The notes below the pieces were generated by a model, which was given only the letters and a program-made list of their open reading frames with translations, was not told the origin of the DNA and ran no database searches. The translations under genes and the position numbers were made by a program. Of a stretch of 33,386 nt of DNA, positions 1-8,013 are shown one piece after another. The first letter of the stretch is position 1. The number at the start of each line of letters is the position of its first letter. The stretch spans positions 1 through 33,386 of the forward strand of contig JAFSGW010000086.1 of assembly GCA_017440585.1 (NCBI GenBank), read 5' to 3'. The DNA is from Clostridia bacterium. GTDB taxonomy: Bacteria; Bacillota; Clostridia; UMGS1883.

Positions 1-1
1 A

Positions 2-904
2 GGTACAAAGTTTGGTTATACAACAATGCCTCTCGGTCTTACAATGGTACAGGGTGCACAGGTAAGAGTAGGTGACGGTGTAAACGAAAAAGGTGAGGTA
101 AACGGAACAGACAGCGGTCTTCGTTTCATTACAAAGGTAAATACGAGCGATACACTTGTTTCAACAGATGAAAACGCAGAAATGGGCATAGTAATTACAG
201 CTCAGGGCAGCGAAGCAACTGCAAAGATTCCGACAGCAACCTGGCAGGATGATGACAAGACATGGTTCACATCTGCACTTAAGAACCTTGCAGTAGGTAA
301 CTTCTACCGTAAGTTTACAGCAACACCTTATGTAGTTGTTGATGGTATTGAGTTTGTAAACAACGATAAAACAAACATGGTAACAAGAAGTATTTACCAG
401 GTAGCAGCAGGCTTACTTGTAAAGGGCAACCCTGAAGGTGATGCAGGTTACGAGGACGAGGATGCACTTAAGGAAGGCGAAAAGCTTTATAAGGTGCTCA
501 ACGCATACGTAAACCAGACAGGTATCAGACTTGTTGCAGTAGATGGTGCATTGAAGGCAAATACAAACCTTACAACAAGTGGTGCATATGGACTTGGTGC
601 AGATGAACTTCACTTTGCAGTAACAAATGCTTCTTACGATGTTCAGAATAACGTATACAAGGTGACAATTGAAGCACTTGGTAATGCAGAAATCTACACA
701 GAAGGCTTCTTGCTTAACTATATCCGTATCAATAACAACAATTCCAAGGTAAAAGACAAGGTAACATTTGAGGTTGTTGACAAGAAGACAGTAAATCTTA
801 CATTCAATGCAGAAGGTTTACTTGACAGATTCGAAGAAAACGACAACAAAACTCCTGACAATAACGATGACGGACACGATCAGGAAAACCCCGATTTTAA
901 TTGA
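2..904 (+). CDS. Secreted/surface protein, C-terminal part (5' end outside window)
   Basis: The reading frame is open from base 2, so the gene begins upstream and only about 300 C-terminal residues are seen. The visible part starts with a beta-rich region (GLRFITKVNTSD, then EMGIVITAQGSE, then FYRKFTATPYVVVDG and TRSIYQVA). I recognise this pattern from repeats in large secreted clostridial proteins, but cannot name a family. A second beta-rich domain follows (DELHFAVTNASYDVQ to LTFNAEGLLD). The protein ends in an acidic Asn/Asp/Glu-rich tail (EENDNKTPDNNDDGHDQENP). No sortase motif, dockerin or SLH repeat is visible in this part. Codon use (GCA, GTA, ACA, CTT) resembles that of the large surface protein at 3819-7547 and suggests good expression. 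A rho-independent terminator follows 26 bases after the stop. The catalytic or binding role cannot be told from this fragment. Confidence 0.8.
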   Translation, partial: GTKFGYTTMPLGLTMVQGAQVRVGDGVNEKGEVNGTDSGLRFITKVNTSDTLVSTDENAEMGIVITAQGSEATAKIPTATWQDDDKTWFTSALKNLAVGNFYRKFTATPYVVVDGIEFVNNDKTNMVTRSIYQVAAGLLVKGNPEGDAGYEDEDALKEGEKLYKVLNAYVNQTGIRLVAVDGALKANTNLTTSGAYGLGADELHFAVTNASYDVQNNVYKVTIEALGNAEIYTEGFLLNYIRINNNNSKVKDKVTFEVVDKKTVNLTFNAEGLLDRFEENDNKTPDNNDDGHDQENPDFN

Positions 905-930
905 GTACGGAATAACTAAACAATCAAAAA

Positions 931-960
931 ACGACTCCTCGAAAGAGGAGCCGTTTTTTT
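931..960. terminator. Rho-independent terminator, probably bidirectional
   Basis: A GC-rich hairpin with 10-base arms (ACGACTCCTC / GAGGAGCCGT, one mismatch) and a GAAA loop is followed by seven T on the plus strand. An A-run precedes it, giving a T-run on the minus strand. It ends transcription of the upstream surface protein and can back up the minus-strand gene that stops at 1013. Confidence 0.9.
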
Positions 961-968
961 GCTGTGTG

Positions 969-999
969 AAAAAAGTAGGCGCGGCTTGTTAGCCGTGCC
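969..999 (-). terminator. Rho-independent terminator of the metallophosphoesterase gene
   Basis: A 9-base stem (GGCGCGGCT at 978-986 with AGCCGTGCC at 991-999, one G-T wobble) has a four-base loop. On the minus strand it is followed, two bases on, by a T-tract (plus-strand A-run 969-974). It lies just past the stop codon at 1013-1015. Confidence 0.75.
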
Positions 1000-1012
1000 T
1001 TTTGGGTAGTGT

Positions 1013-3625
1013 TTAGTTTATATAGGCTACTTTTGCTGTTGCAAGAGGAGCAATGTTTTTAATTCCGCCCCAGGAGAATACCTTTACAGATGTAATTGTT
1101 GCTCCTGTCAGCTCTGCTGTGCCGTCAAGTGTTGTTGTTACGCTTATGAGCTTATTGTCATTGTCAAAGCCTGCAACAATATAGATGCTTTCTGAGCTTT
1201 CATTGAAGTTGAAGGTTACGGTGATTTTTTCGCCATCCTTTATGGTGGCAACATTTGAAGTGAAGGATACATTTTCTGCTGTTGCTTCTCTTACACTGAA
1301 GTCGTCAAGATACCAATAGGGACCCATACCACCGTTATTGTCACCGCCGAGCCAGCGGAACCAGAAAAGAATGTGGTCTGTATCCTCAGTTGCAGTGAAG
1401 GCTCTTTCAATGGTTGTCCATTCTGTGCCCACGGGACCGGAGGAGGTTGCGGTTGCTGTGTTTTCATCGTCACCTTCATTTGCAACAAGGCTTGTTATCA
1501 TATAACCGCTATTGGAGCCTGTTTTGTGCTTTGCCTTGTAGGAAACAATGTATGTTTTGCCCGGCTCAACCTTTACGTAGCGTTTGAGTGAGCACAAGCC
1601 GTCCTTGCCGTCGTTCCATCTGGAGCCGAATGCCCAGTTGCCGTCGGGGATTGTGTTGGATGCAACACTTACTGCACCATTGTCTGTTACGTTCTGCGTT
1701 TTGCCTACAGCATAGCAGTGATTTGTTGAATAGGGGGAGCCGAAGGTGTTGTTTGTCTGTGCACTGAGCCAGCCGTCTAAGCTGAAATTGCCGTTTTCAT
1801 CCTCAAAGGAGGGGTTAGTCATAATGTTTTCGCCTACTGCCTTATAGGTTTTGAAATTGGAAAAACGCTTAATAAAGTCAATCTCAATTTCATCGTAGTT
1901 GCCTATACCTGTCATGTAGTTAACGTCGAAGAAGGTTCTTTCGCTGTCGGAAAGTGTGGCAGCATAGGGGGAGAAGGTTGAAATACGGATTTTGCCGCCT
2001 GCTTCATCAAACTCGGCAAATTTCATGAGGGCGTTACCACCATTGTATGCAAACTGATAGTCGGCAAGAACACTGTGTACCTTGTTGCCGAAGGCATTTG
2101 TAAGCTCCAGCACGCCGTAGCCGTGGCTGTGACCACCCACCATAAGGAAAACATTGTCGTGGTTTTTAACAATATTCCAGAGGGTTGAACCATTTGTGGA
2201 GAGCTTTGTTTCGTTGGGACGTGTGTCGGAGCAGTTCTGGATGTCGTGCATTACCACGATGGTGGGGCAGGAGGCGTAGCGTGTGAGTGCTCCGCGGAGC
2301 CATGCAATCTCTGCCACGTCGGAAAGCTTGTGCATGTCGATATAAACAAGCTTATAGGGGAAGCTTCCTGCTGTTACGTCGGCAACACCGCCTGTTCCGG
2401 AGGGGGAGTATTCAAGCATATAATCAGCGGAGGTTTCTGCAAAGGGACTGTTAGGGCCGAAATACTGCTCATAATACCAGAAGTTCTGTCCGTTGCCCGA
2501 GTCGTGGTTGCCGGTGGGAACAATTGTGCGGATGTCGCTTTCTGCAAGAGAGGTATAGGTTTTTGTAATCTGCTGCCACTGGGGTGTTTCCCAGAAGTCT
2601 TCAACGTTGTCACCCAGAGAAACAATGGCTTCAATGTTGGCATAATCCTTATTGTCGATTATCCAGCCCACAGCCTTATCCAGCACATTACCGCAGAATT
2701 TTGTTGTGTTCTGTGTGTCGGGAACGAAAACCATGTTGTAACGCTTTTCATCAGTTTCTTCAAAGGGAGAGTTGTCGCCGTACTCACCCATGTATTTTTC
2801 GGGATTGGGGATGAGCCAGTCCTTCTTCTGAAGGGCTGTGTCGGAAATACGTATCTGCTGAATATATCCGCGTGTATACTTGGAAGGAGTTGTGCCCGTG
2901 CCCTTGGAGGCAATACGGAACCTGCCGTCGGCGGAGTCTGCATACAAGCCCTGCATATGACTGACATTTGCATTGCGGAAGGACTCACAGCCATTTACAT
3001 AAGAGCGGACACCGTTATTGTCGCCTGTTATAACTATGTGATACCAGTTTTCAGCCTTGTCCATGGCAATTGACCACGCATCGGAGATGCTTTCACCATC
3101 TTTATCACGCACGGAAAGCTGAATTTCTTTACAGTTGGAAATATTGAATGAGGTGGAAACCTTTTCACCTTCGATGCTTGGTGCATTTTCAGAGGGAGCA
3201 AGGCGGGCAAAAATTGATTGCCAGCGGTCGGCTACAGACCAGTCTGAAGGCATTTTGTAAATGATTTCAATTGTGTAGCCATTGGCAAAGTTGTTTTTGT
3301 TTATGGGAGCATCGCTTGCCGTTACAAAGTCAATACCACCCTGAAGGATATTGCCGTTAAAGAAAAGACTGCCTGTGCTTCCATCGATAGATTCGTCGGA
3401 GAAGGATGCAGTTTTCTTGTAGTTAAGACCGAAGTGGCGCATTGTAAGGTTGTTGCCGTTGCCTGACTTGTCGGCAAGGACCATGCTGCCCGATTCAATT
3501 GAACCGGATTTAACTGCTGATTCGTTAAACTGCCAGTCGGCAACTGTTGCGGCAGAAACCGAAAGGGGGATAGCGGCGCAAACTGTTACAGCCAGTGCCG
3601 TAAGGAGCTTTTTTACAGAAATCAT
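1013..3625 (-). CDS. Secreted LamG-metallophosphoesterase protein with C-terminal carbohydrate-binding-like and Ig-like domains
   Basis: This 870-residue protein has a signal peptide (residues 1-25, cleavage after SVSA). A concanavalin/LamG-like domain follows (about 28-262, ending GYIQQIRISDTAL). A calcineurin-like metallophosphoesterase domain (about 295-560) shows metal-ligand motifs in order: PDTQN 302-306, GDN 338-340, GNHD 372-375, MHD 459-461 and GGHSHG 497-502. A carbohydrate-binding-like module (about 598-780, starting IMTNPSFED and ending YWYLDDFSV) leads to a C-terminal Ig-like cap with VKVFSWGGIKNIAPLA. The likely role is extracellular phosphoester hydrolysis; the substrate is unknown. 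The ATG at 3625 has AGGAGG eight bases upstream and its own promoter. It is divergent from the gene at 3819, whose C-terminal modules are similar. All five phosphoesterase motifs are intact, so an active enzyme is likely. Confidence 0.9.
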   Translation of the reverse strand: MISVKKLLTALAVTVCAAIPLSVSAATVADWQFNESAVKSGSIESGSMVLADKSGNGNNLTMRHFGLNYKKTASFSDESIDGSTGSLFFNGNILQGGIDFVTASDAPINKNNFANGYTIEIIYKMPSDWSVADRWQSIFARLAPSENAPSIEGEKVSTSFNISNCKEIQLSVRDKDGESISDAWSIAMDKAENWYHIVITGDNNGVRSYVNGCESFRNANVSHMQGLYADSADGRFRIASKGTGTTPSKYTRGYIQQIRISDTALQKKDWLIPNPEKYMGEYGDNSPFEETDEKRYNMVFVPDTQNTTKFCGNVLDKAVGWIIDNKDYANIEAIVSLGDNVEDFWETPQWQQITKTYTSLAESDIRTIVPTGNHDSGNGQNFWYYEQYFGPNSPFAETSADYMLEYSPSGTGGVADVTAGSFPYKLVYIDMHKLSDVAEIAWLRGALTRYASCPTIVVMHDIQNCSDTRPNETKLSTNGSTLWNIVKNHDNVFLMVGGHSHGYGVLELTNAFGNKVHSVLADYQFAYNGGNALMKFAEFDEAGGKIRISTFSPYAATLSDSERTFFDVNYMTGIGNYDEIEIDFIKRFSNFKTYKAVGENIMTNPSFEDENGNFSLDGWLSAQTNNTFGSPYSTNHCYAVGKTQNVTDNGAVSVASNTIPDGNWAFGSRWNDGKDGLCSLKRYVKVEPGKTYIVSYKAKHKTGSNSGYMITSLVANEGDDENTATATSSGPVGTEWTTIERAFTATEDTDHILFWFRWLGGDNNGGMGPYWYLDDFSVREATAENVSFTSNVATIKDGEKITVTFNFNESSESIYIVAGFDNDNKLISVTTTLDGTAELTGATITSVKVFSWGGIKNIAPLATAKVAYIN

Positions 3626-3658
3626 AAGTTTTCCTCCTGATACTTAATATTGTCTAAT

Positions 3659-3687
3659 ATTATATAATAAAGAGAGCGTTTTTTCAA
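3659..3687 (-). promoter_or_regulatory. Sigma-A promoter for the minus-strand metallophosphoesterase gene
   Basis: Read on the minus strand, TTGAAA (3682-3687) is followed after exactly 17 bases by TATAAT (3659-3664). The leader to the ATG at 3625 is about 25-30 nt and contains AGGAGG. Confidence 0.75.
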
Positions 3688-3703
3688 CCGTTAAAAGAAT
3701 GTG

Positions 3704-3734
3704 TTAAAATATTTTAAAAATTTTTAAAATTTTA
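3704..3734. promoter_or_regulatory. 31-bp A/T-only block between divergent promoters
   Basis: Every base from 3704 to 3734 is A or T. The block includes the perfect palindrome TTAAAATATTTTAA (3704-3717) and lies between the two divergent -35 elements. It could act as an UP element for the plus promoter or as a site for an AT-binding regulator. Function is inferred only from position and composition. Confidence 0.35.
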
Positions 3735-3735
3735 C

Positions 3736-3764
3736 TGTACAAGCGGTTCAAATCGTGCTATAAT
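3736..3764 (+). promoter_or_regulatory. Extended -10 promoter for the large surface protein
   Basis: TGTACA (3736-3741) is followed after 17 bases by TATAAT (3759-3764), preceded by TG at 3756-3757 (extended -10, TGnTATAAT). The transcript would have a leader of about 45 nt to the ATG at 3819. Confidence 0.75.
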
Positions 3765-3818
3765 TATCATATAATTGTGCTCGTTATAGACATATTGGGC
3801 ATTAAGGAGGAATTTTAT

Positions 3819-6800
3819 ATGAAAAAAAGTAGGATCATAGCACTTTTGACAGCTGCTGTTATGATCGTGAGCGTAATCCCTGCAGCCGCAGCGGGTTACT
3901 TCGTGGACGGAGAAGGCTTCGTTTACGACAAGTCCGGTGAAAACCTTATCGTTAACCCCGGCTTTGAAGATGGTCTCACAGGTCTTACAACAAACGAAGA
4001 GTATTATGAGATTTCAACAGCTGAAGCACACAGCGGTACAAATAGCCTTAAGGCTATCAAGAGTACAAAGGGTGATGGTGCAATCCTGAAGACCTTTGCT
4101 GTTGATAATGCTGAAGCAAGCTACTATCTTTCTTTCTGGTATAAGAACGTTGATACAGTAGCAAGAAGACCCCGTGTAACCTTCGCGTTTGCGGATTCTT
4201 CCGGTGCAGTTATTGATTCTCTTGTAGAAGAAACAAACGGTTGGGTTCAGGCAGGTACTGCATCCAACGATCAGGATATGCTTTACTCCAAGGGCGAGTG
4301 GGTTCAGTACACCACAGTTCTTAAGGGTAACGGCAGCAACGTAATCAAGAACGTTGTTCTTGAAGTTTACGGTCTTACAAAGAACGTAGCATACGTGGAT
4401 GATTTTGAGCTTTATGAGCTCATTCCCTCCAATGAATACAGTGCTGATTTCCAGGCAGCTGTTAAGGCATGGGAAAAGGTTTCAATGCCCAAGGGCAGCC
4501 TTGAAGGCTTTGGTACAATCGCCCTTCCAAGAGAAACAGGCGTTGAAGGCATCGGTGTTCAGTGGACATCCTCCTCTGTTGCTATTGATGCTGAAACAGG
4601 TGCATACTCCGCTCAGCCCGAAGAAGAGCTTGTAATTCTTACAGCACGTCTTTATGCTGAAGCTGATGAGGACGTATACTATGAATATGAATATCCTTAC
4701 ATAGTTAAGAGCATGTTCACTCCTTATATTGAATGGATGAAGAACGATGTATTCCCCAAGCTGGGTACATCTGTAGACTCTGACATTAAACTTGTAAAGG
4801 AACACACAATTACAGGCTACTACCCCGCAACAATCACATGGGAATGTTCTGATCCTGCAGTGCTTGACGGTGACGGTAACTTTACAGCTCCCGAAACAAC
4901 AGAGAGTGTTAACCTTATTGCAACTATCGAGTGTAACGGTTTCACAACATCTGTTACAAAGCGTATGAAAGCTATAGGCGGTAACATTGTTGCTGACGGT
5001 CTCGTTATGTACTATGACTTTGAAAAGGCTCTCGGCAAGGGTGGCGTTCTTTACGATAACTCTCAGAATGCTAAGGCTTTTAATGCTGAGGTTGAGGGTA
5101 TCACTCTTGTAGACGGTTTTGCTAAGTTTGCAGGCGGTGAATCTGCTATTATTCTTCCCTCTGACTATGCTACAGCTCTTACAGACAGCTACAGTGTATC
5201 TATGTGGGTAAATGTAGACAAGACTATTGCTACAAACTCTGCAATGTACCGTTTCTTTGACTTTGGTGGCGGTACAATGACATCTCAGTTCTTAAGATAT
5301 ATCCCCGGCTCCGGTCAGCTCACATTCATGGACCGTGGTACAGCTGACGGTGCTAATGACTGGGCTATCGATACAACAGTTACAGGCTTTGCTCAGACAT
5401 GGAAGCTGGTTACTCTTACATACGACCTTTCATCTTCTCCTGCAACAGCAACTGTTTATGTTGACGGCGTTGCAGTAGCAAACAGTGGCAGCTACTCCAA
5501 GCTTACAAACAGCGTAAACTCCCTTGCAGGTTCCTACTCTGAAACAGGCTTTATCGGTCGTACACAGTGGAACAACGGTGACAACCCCGACTTTATCGGT
5601 CTTATGGACGATGTAAGAATTTATAACAGAGCTATCACAGCTGATGAAGTTGCAACTCTTTATAACGAGACACGTCCCACAGTTACAGCTCCTGTTACAA
5701 TCAAGTTCCAGGATATTGACGGTGAAACACTTAAAGAAGATGTAATAGTTTCTGCGGACGTTGATACAACATATGACGTTCCTGCATCATATAAGAGCCT
5801 TCCTTCTACCTCCGATGACCAGTATCGCTATGTATATAAGTATATTTTCAGCAAGAGTACTGATTCTATAACAGTTTCTGCTGATAGTGAAAACGTATGT
5901 GTTCTTGTGTTCCAGCTTGAAAAGCAGGCTATGGGTACAAACATGCTTGCTAACCCCGGCTTTGAAGAAGGCGTGGATGGTTGGACAAGTAACAATGGTG
6001 GCAGTCTTGCTACAATTACAGGTTGGGTAAGAACAACAGAGGTTGCACATGAGGGCAACTACTCCTTGAAGAGAAATGCTGACGTTGGTAGTGCAAACGC
6101 ATCTAACTTCGGTACATATATTCCGATTGAAACAGGTAAGGTATATAACCTTAGCTTCTGGGAATACTGTGATTCTGCGGTTGGTGCAGGCAGCAGTATG
6201 ATGAGTGCTGTTTGTGTTACATCCTCTAAGGGTGCTACAAATAACTCCTCTGACCATCTTCTTCAGTTTGGTGGCTATTCTTCCTGGGTGAACGACGCAA
6301 ACAAGACTTCTCCCCGTGACGTTGCGTATGGTCAGGGCTGGAATCAGAGAGTATTTACATTTGATACAACAGGCGCAACAAATGCAAACTACATCTTTAT
6401 CGCATACGCTTGGAGCGCAGGTAGTGTATTCTGTGTAGACGATTTCGTTCTTGAAGAGGCAGGCACAGGTCCCGCCCCCGATAAAGACAGAATTGACGTT
6501 ACAGTTAAGTATGTTGACGCAGAAGGCAATACACTTAAGGATGATGTAATTATAAAGATACCTCAGGGTACAAATTCTTACACGATTCCCGATAACTACA
6601 AGACTATTGAAGATAAGGTAGCCGGTAGCCTTGTTTACAAGTACAGCTATAATGCGAAGGCTACAGACGGCAAGGACGTTGTAGAGATTTCTATCCTTCA
6701 CGAAAACGTTGCAACACTTGTGTTTGACGTAATCAAGGCTGACAAGAACTCCAATCTGGTTGTTGACGGCGACTTTATGGGTGAAGACGGCACATTCAGC

Positions 6801-7547
6801 TGGGGTACATGGCAGAGCCCTGAGACAGGTAATAACTTTGCAACAACATGTCAGGACTGGTTCTACCAGGTAAACCGTGACACAAATGCATCTGCTCTTT
6901 ACCTCACAGGTCTCACAGCTGATGACTATGCAGTTGGTACACGTTGGAACGACGGCGTAACAGGTCTTTGCTCCATGGCTAACTTTATCGAGGTTGAAAA
7001 GGGTAAGACATATATCGTATCCTACGATTATAAGCATTCTGCTGCAGGTACTGATGCATCTTACATCAGCACATCCTTCCAGAAGACAAAGTCCTACTCT
7101 CAGGGTGCTTCCGGTCAGAACATTCCCAAGAATGTTTCTACAGAATGGCAGACAAACACATTCACAATCACAGCTCCCGATGACGGTTACATTTACTTCC
7201 ACTTCTCATGGCTTGGCAGCGGCGGCAGCGCAGCTTCCTCCAACAATGGTAGTGGTCCCTACTGGTATTTCGATAACTTCGAAGTATTGGAAGTAATCAC
7301 ATTCGAAAACAACATCAAGTATGCTGCAGGCTATGCTGAAATCCTTGCTAAGGATGGCACAGAAGGTTACCTCGTTCAGGCAACTTACGATGCTGAAGGC
7401 GCACTTACAAAGGTTGTAATTTCTGAAAAGCTTACACTTAATCAGAAGGAAGCAACAAAGGTAGAGGTAGAAGCAGGCACAAAGCTTATGCTCGTTAAGG
7501 ACCTTGTAAGTCTTGAACCTCTCGCACCTGCAATTATAGCAGAATAA
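3819..7547 (+). CDS. Large secreted multidomain binding protein (CBM-like / Ig-like / LamG)
   Basis: This is a 1242-residue protein. I placed the start at the ATG at 3819 because AAGGAGG lies eight bases upstream and a signal peptide (1-25, ending PAAAA) follows; an in-frame start 42 bases upstream has no such site. Domains in order: carbohydrate-binding-like module (about 40-200, NLIVNPGFED to YVDDFELYE); two Ig-like domains (about 205-297 and 300-387); LamG/concanavalin fold (about 395-617, ending GLMDDVRIYNRAI); beta-grasp or MucBP-like repeat (about 625-702); second CBM-like module (707-883, NMLANPGFEE to FCVDDFVLEE); second MucBP-like repeat (891-973); third CBM-like module (976-1160); Ig-like cap (1161-1242). 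I see no catalytic motif, so adhesion or glycan binding is inferred. No cell-wall anchor is recognisable. The last two modules resemble those of the divergent neighbour. Confidence 0.9.
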   Translation: MKKSRIIALLTAAVMIVSVIPAAAAGYFVDGEGFVYDKSGENLIVNPGFEDGLTGLTTNEEYYEISTAEAHSGTNSLKAIKSTKGDGAILKTFAVDNAEASYYLSFWYKNVDTVARRPRVTFAFADSSGAVIDSLVEETNGWVQAGTASNDQDMLYSKGEWVQYTTVLKGNGSNVIKNVVLEVYGLTKNVAYVDDFELYELIPSNEYSADFQAAVKAWEKVSMPKGSLEGFGTIALPRETGVEGIGVQWTSSSVAIDAETGAYSAQPEEELVILTARLYAEADEDVYYEYEYPYIVKSMFTPYIEWMKNDVFPKLGTSVDSDIKLVKEHTITGYYPATITWECSDPAVLDGDGNFTAPETTESVNLIATIECNGFTTSVTKRMKAIGGNIVADGLVMYYDFEKALGKGGVLYDNSQNAKAFNAEVEGITLVDGFAKFAGGESAIILPSDYATALTDSYSVSMWVNVDKTIATNSAMYRFFDFGGGTMTSQFLRYIPGSGQLTFMDRGTADGANDWAIDTTVTGFAQTWKLVTLTYDLSSSPATATVYVDGVAVANSGSYSKLTNSVNSLAGSYSETGFIGRTQWNNGDNPDFIGLMDDVRIYNRAITADEVATLYNETRPTVTAPVTIKFQDIDGETLKEDVIVSADVDTTYDVPASYKSLPSTSDDQYRYVYKYIFSKSTDSITVSADSENVCVLVFQLEKQAMGTNMLANPGFEEGVDGWTSNNGGSLATITGWVRTTEVAHEGNYSLKRNADVGSANASNFGTYIPIETGKVYNLSFWEYCDSAVGAGSSMMSAVCVTSSKGATNNSSDHLLQFGGYSSWVNDANKTSPRDVAYGQGWNQRVFTFDTTGATNANYIFIAYAWSAGSVFCVDDFVLEEAGTGPAPDKDRIDVTVKYVDAEGNTLKDDVIIKIPQGTNSYTIPDNYKTIEDKVAGSLVYKYSYNAKATDGKDVVEISILHENVATLVFDVIKADKNSNLVVDGDFMGEDGTFSWGTWQSPETGNNFATTCQDWFYQVNRDTNASALYLTGLTADDYAVGTRWNDGVTGLCSMANFIEVEKGKTYIVSYDYKHSAAGTDASYISTSFQKTKSYSQGASGQNIPKNVSTEWQTNTFTITAPDDGYIYFHFSWLGSGGSAASSNNGSGPYWYFDNFEVLEVITFENNIKYAAGYAEILAKDGTEGYLVQATYDAEGALTKVVISEKLTLNQKEATKVEVEAGTKLMLVKDLVSLEPLAPAIIAE

Positions 7548-7557
7548 AATCAACATC

Positions 7558-7583
7558 AAAGGCACCCCTTCAGGGGTGCCTTT
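7558..7583. terminator. Palindromic terminator, left copy (left end of structured element)
   Basis: A perfect hairpin has 11-base arms (AAAGGCACCCC / GGGGTGCCTTT) and a TTCA loop. It starts 10 bases after the surface protein stop. Only three T follow, so it may be a weaker terminator than the identical copy at 7917-7942. Confidence 0.7.
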
Positions 7584-7942
7584 GAGCGTGTCGAAAAAGT
7601 CGACACGCAACAAAAAATCTTGCTGAGAGCAATATTTTTTGTTAATATTTTTCCGAGGAACAAAGTGCCAATTTCAGTGGTCAACTGTAACCGCTCTGTC
7701 ATCGCCCATGGCTTGCCAATCGCGGACAGTTTTCGCATACGAGCTATTAGCCTCGCTAACGCTTCGGATAGCTCAGCATCGTGCAAGGGGCTTGCGAGCC
7801 CCCTAAAATCGGCACTTTCGGAGGAGCAATGCGATTGCCCCTCCGATTTTATTCGGGGAACCTTCTTCCCCGAGCCCTTCGCTATTGTGCAAAATTTAGG
7901 GTTTATCGACAGTCTGAAAGGCACCCCTTCAGGGGTGCCTTT
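7558..7942. repeat. 385-bp hairpin-rich element with terminal inverted repeats (MITE-like or structured RNA)
   Basis: This fills most of the only gene-free stretch longer than 300 bases. Both ends carry the same 26-bp palindrome. The inverted similarity continues inward: left GAGCGTGTCGAAAAAG (7584-7599) against right, reverse-complemented, CAGACTGTCGATAAAC (7916-7901), 11 of 16 identical. Inside are further hairpins: 7586-7608 (8-bp perfect stem); 7610-7642 (9 bp plus 5 bp around one mismatch); 7741-7774 (7-bp stem with a nested 5-bp one); 7787-7802 (6 bp); 7818-7846 (7 plus 5 bp, one mismatch); 7853-7873 (8-bp perfect stem). AAAGTGCC at 7662-7669 can pair with GGCACTTT at 7811-7818, which would close a multibranched fold. 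No transposase is encoded and no clear target-site duplication is seen. It may be a non-autonomous mobile element or a structured RNA. Confidence 0.6.
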
Positions 7943-7945
7943 TTT
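7917..7945 (+). terminator. Rho-independent terminator, right copy (right end of structured element)
   Basis: The same 26-bp palindrome as at 7558-7583 (11-base arms, TTCA loop) is here followed by an unbroken T-tract through 7945. It is a strong plus-strand terminator directly upstream of the promoter at 7953. Confidence 0.85.
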
Positions 7946-7952
7946 GTATTGA

Positions 7953-7981
7953 TTGACACATTGTAAGGTTTGTGGTATGAT
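7953..7981 (+). promoter_or_regulatory. Sigma-A promoter for the membrane propeller/methyltransferase pair
   Basis: Consensus TTGACA (7953-7958), a 17-base spacer and TATGAT (7976-7981). Transcription would start near 7988 and give a leader of about 26 nt. Confidence 0.8.
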
Positions 7982-8013
7982 AACTTTAAAAAAGAAAGGT
8001 TATGTGAAATGTT

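Noticed and set aside
2246-3073. 275-codon plus-strand frame inside the metallophosphoesterase gene
   Set aside because: It is antisense to the phosphoesterase domain with intact motifs, and its Cys-rich translation has no recognisable features.
5787-7202. 471-codon open frame on the minus strand inside the large surface gene
   Set aside because: It is antisense to a clear coding gene with a signal peptide and domains, its translation is rich in Cys/Val without any domain pattern, and it has no ribosome binding site. Biased codon use on the sense strand explains it.
7556-7924. 122-codon minus-strand frame and 110-codon plus-strand frame through the hairpin element
   Set aside because: Both translate the palindromes, have no Shine-Dalgarno and show no domain or membrane pattern. 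Open frames on both strands are better explained by the base-paired element.
7548-7960. Clear target-site duplication flanking the hairpin element
   Set aside because: Flanks (ATCAACATC on the left, TTTGTATTGATTG on the right) show no convincing direct repeat, so mobility is not proven from this copy.
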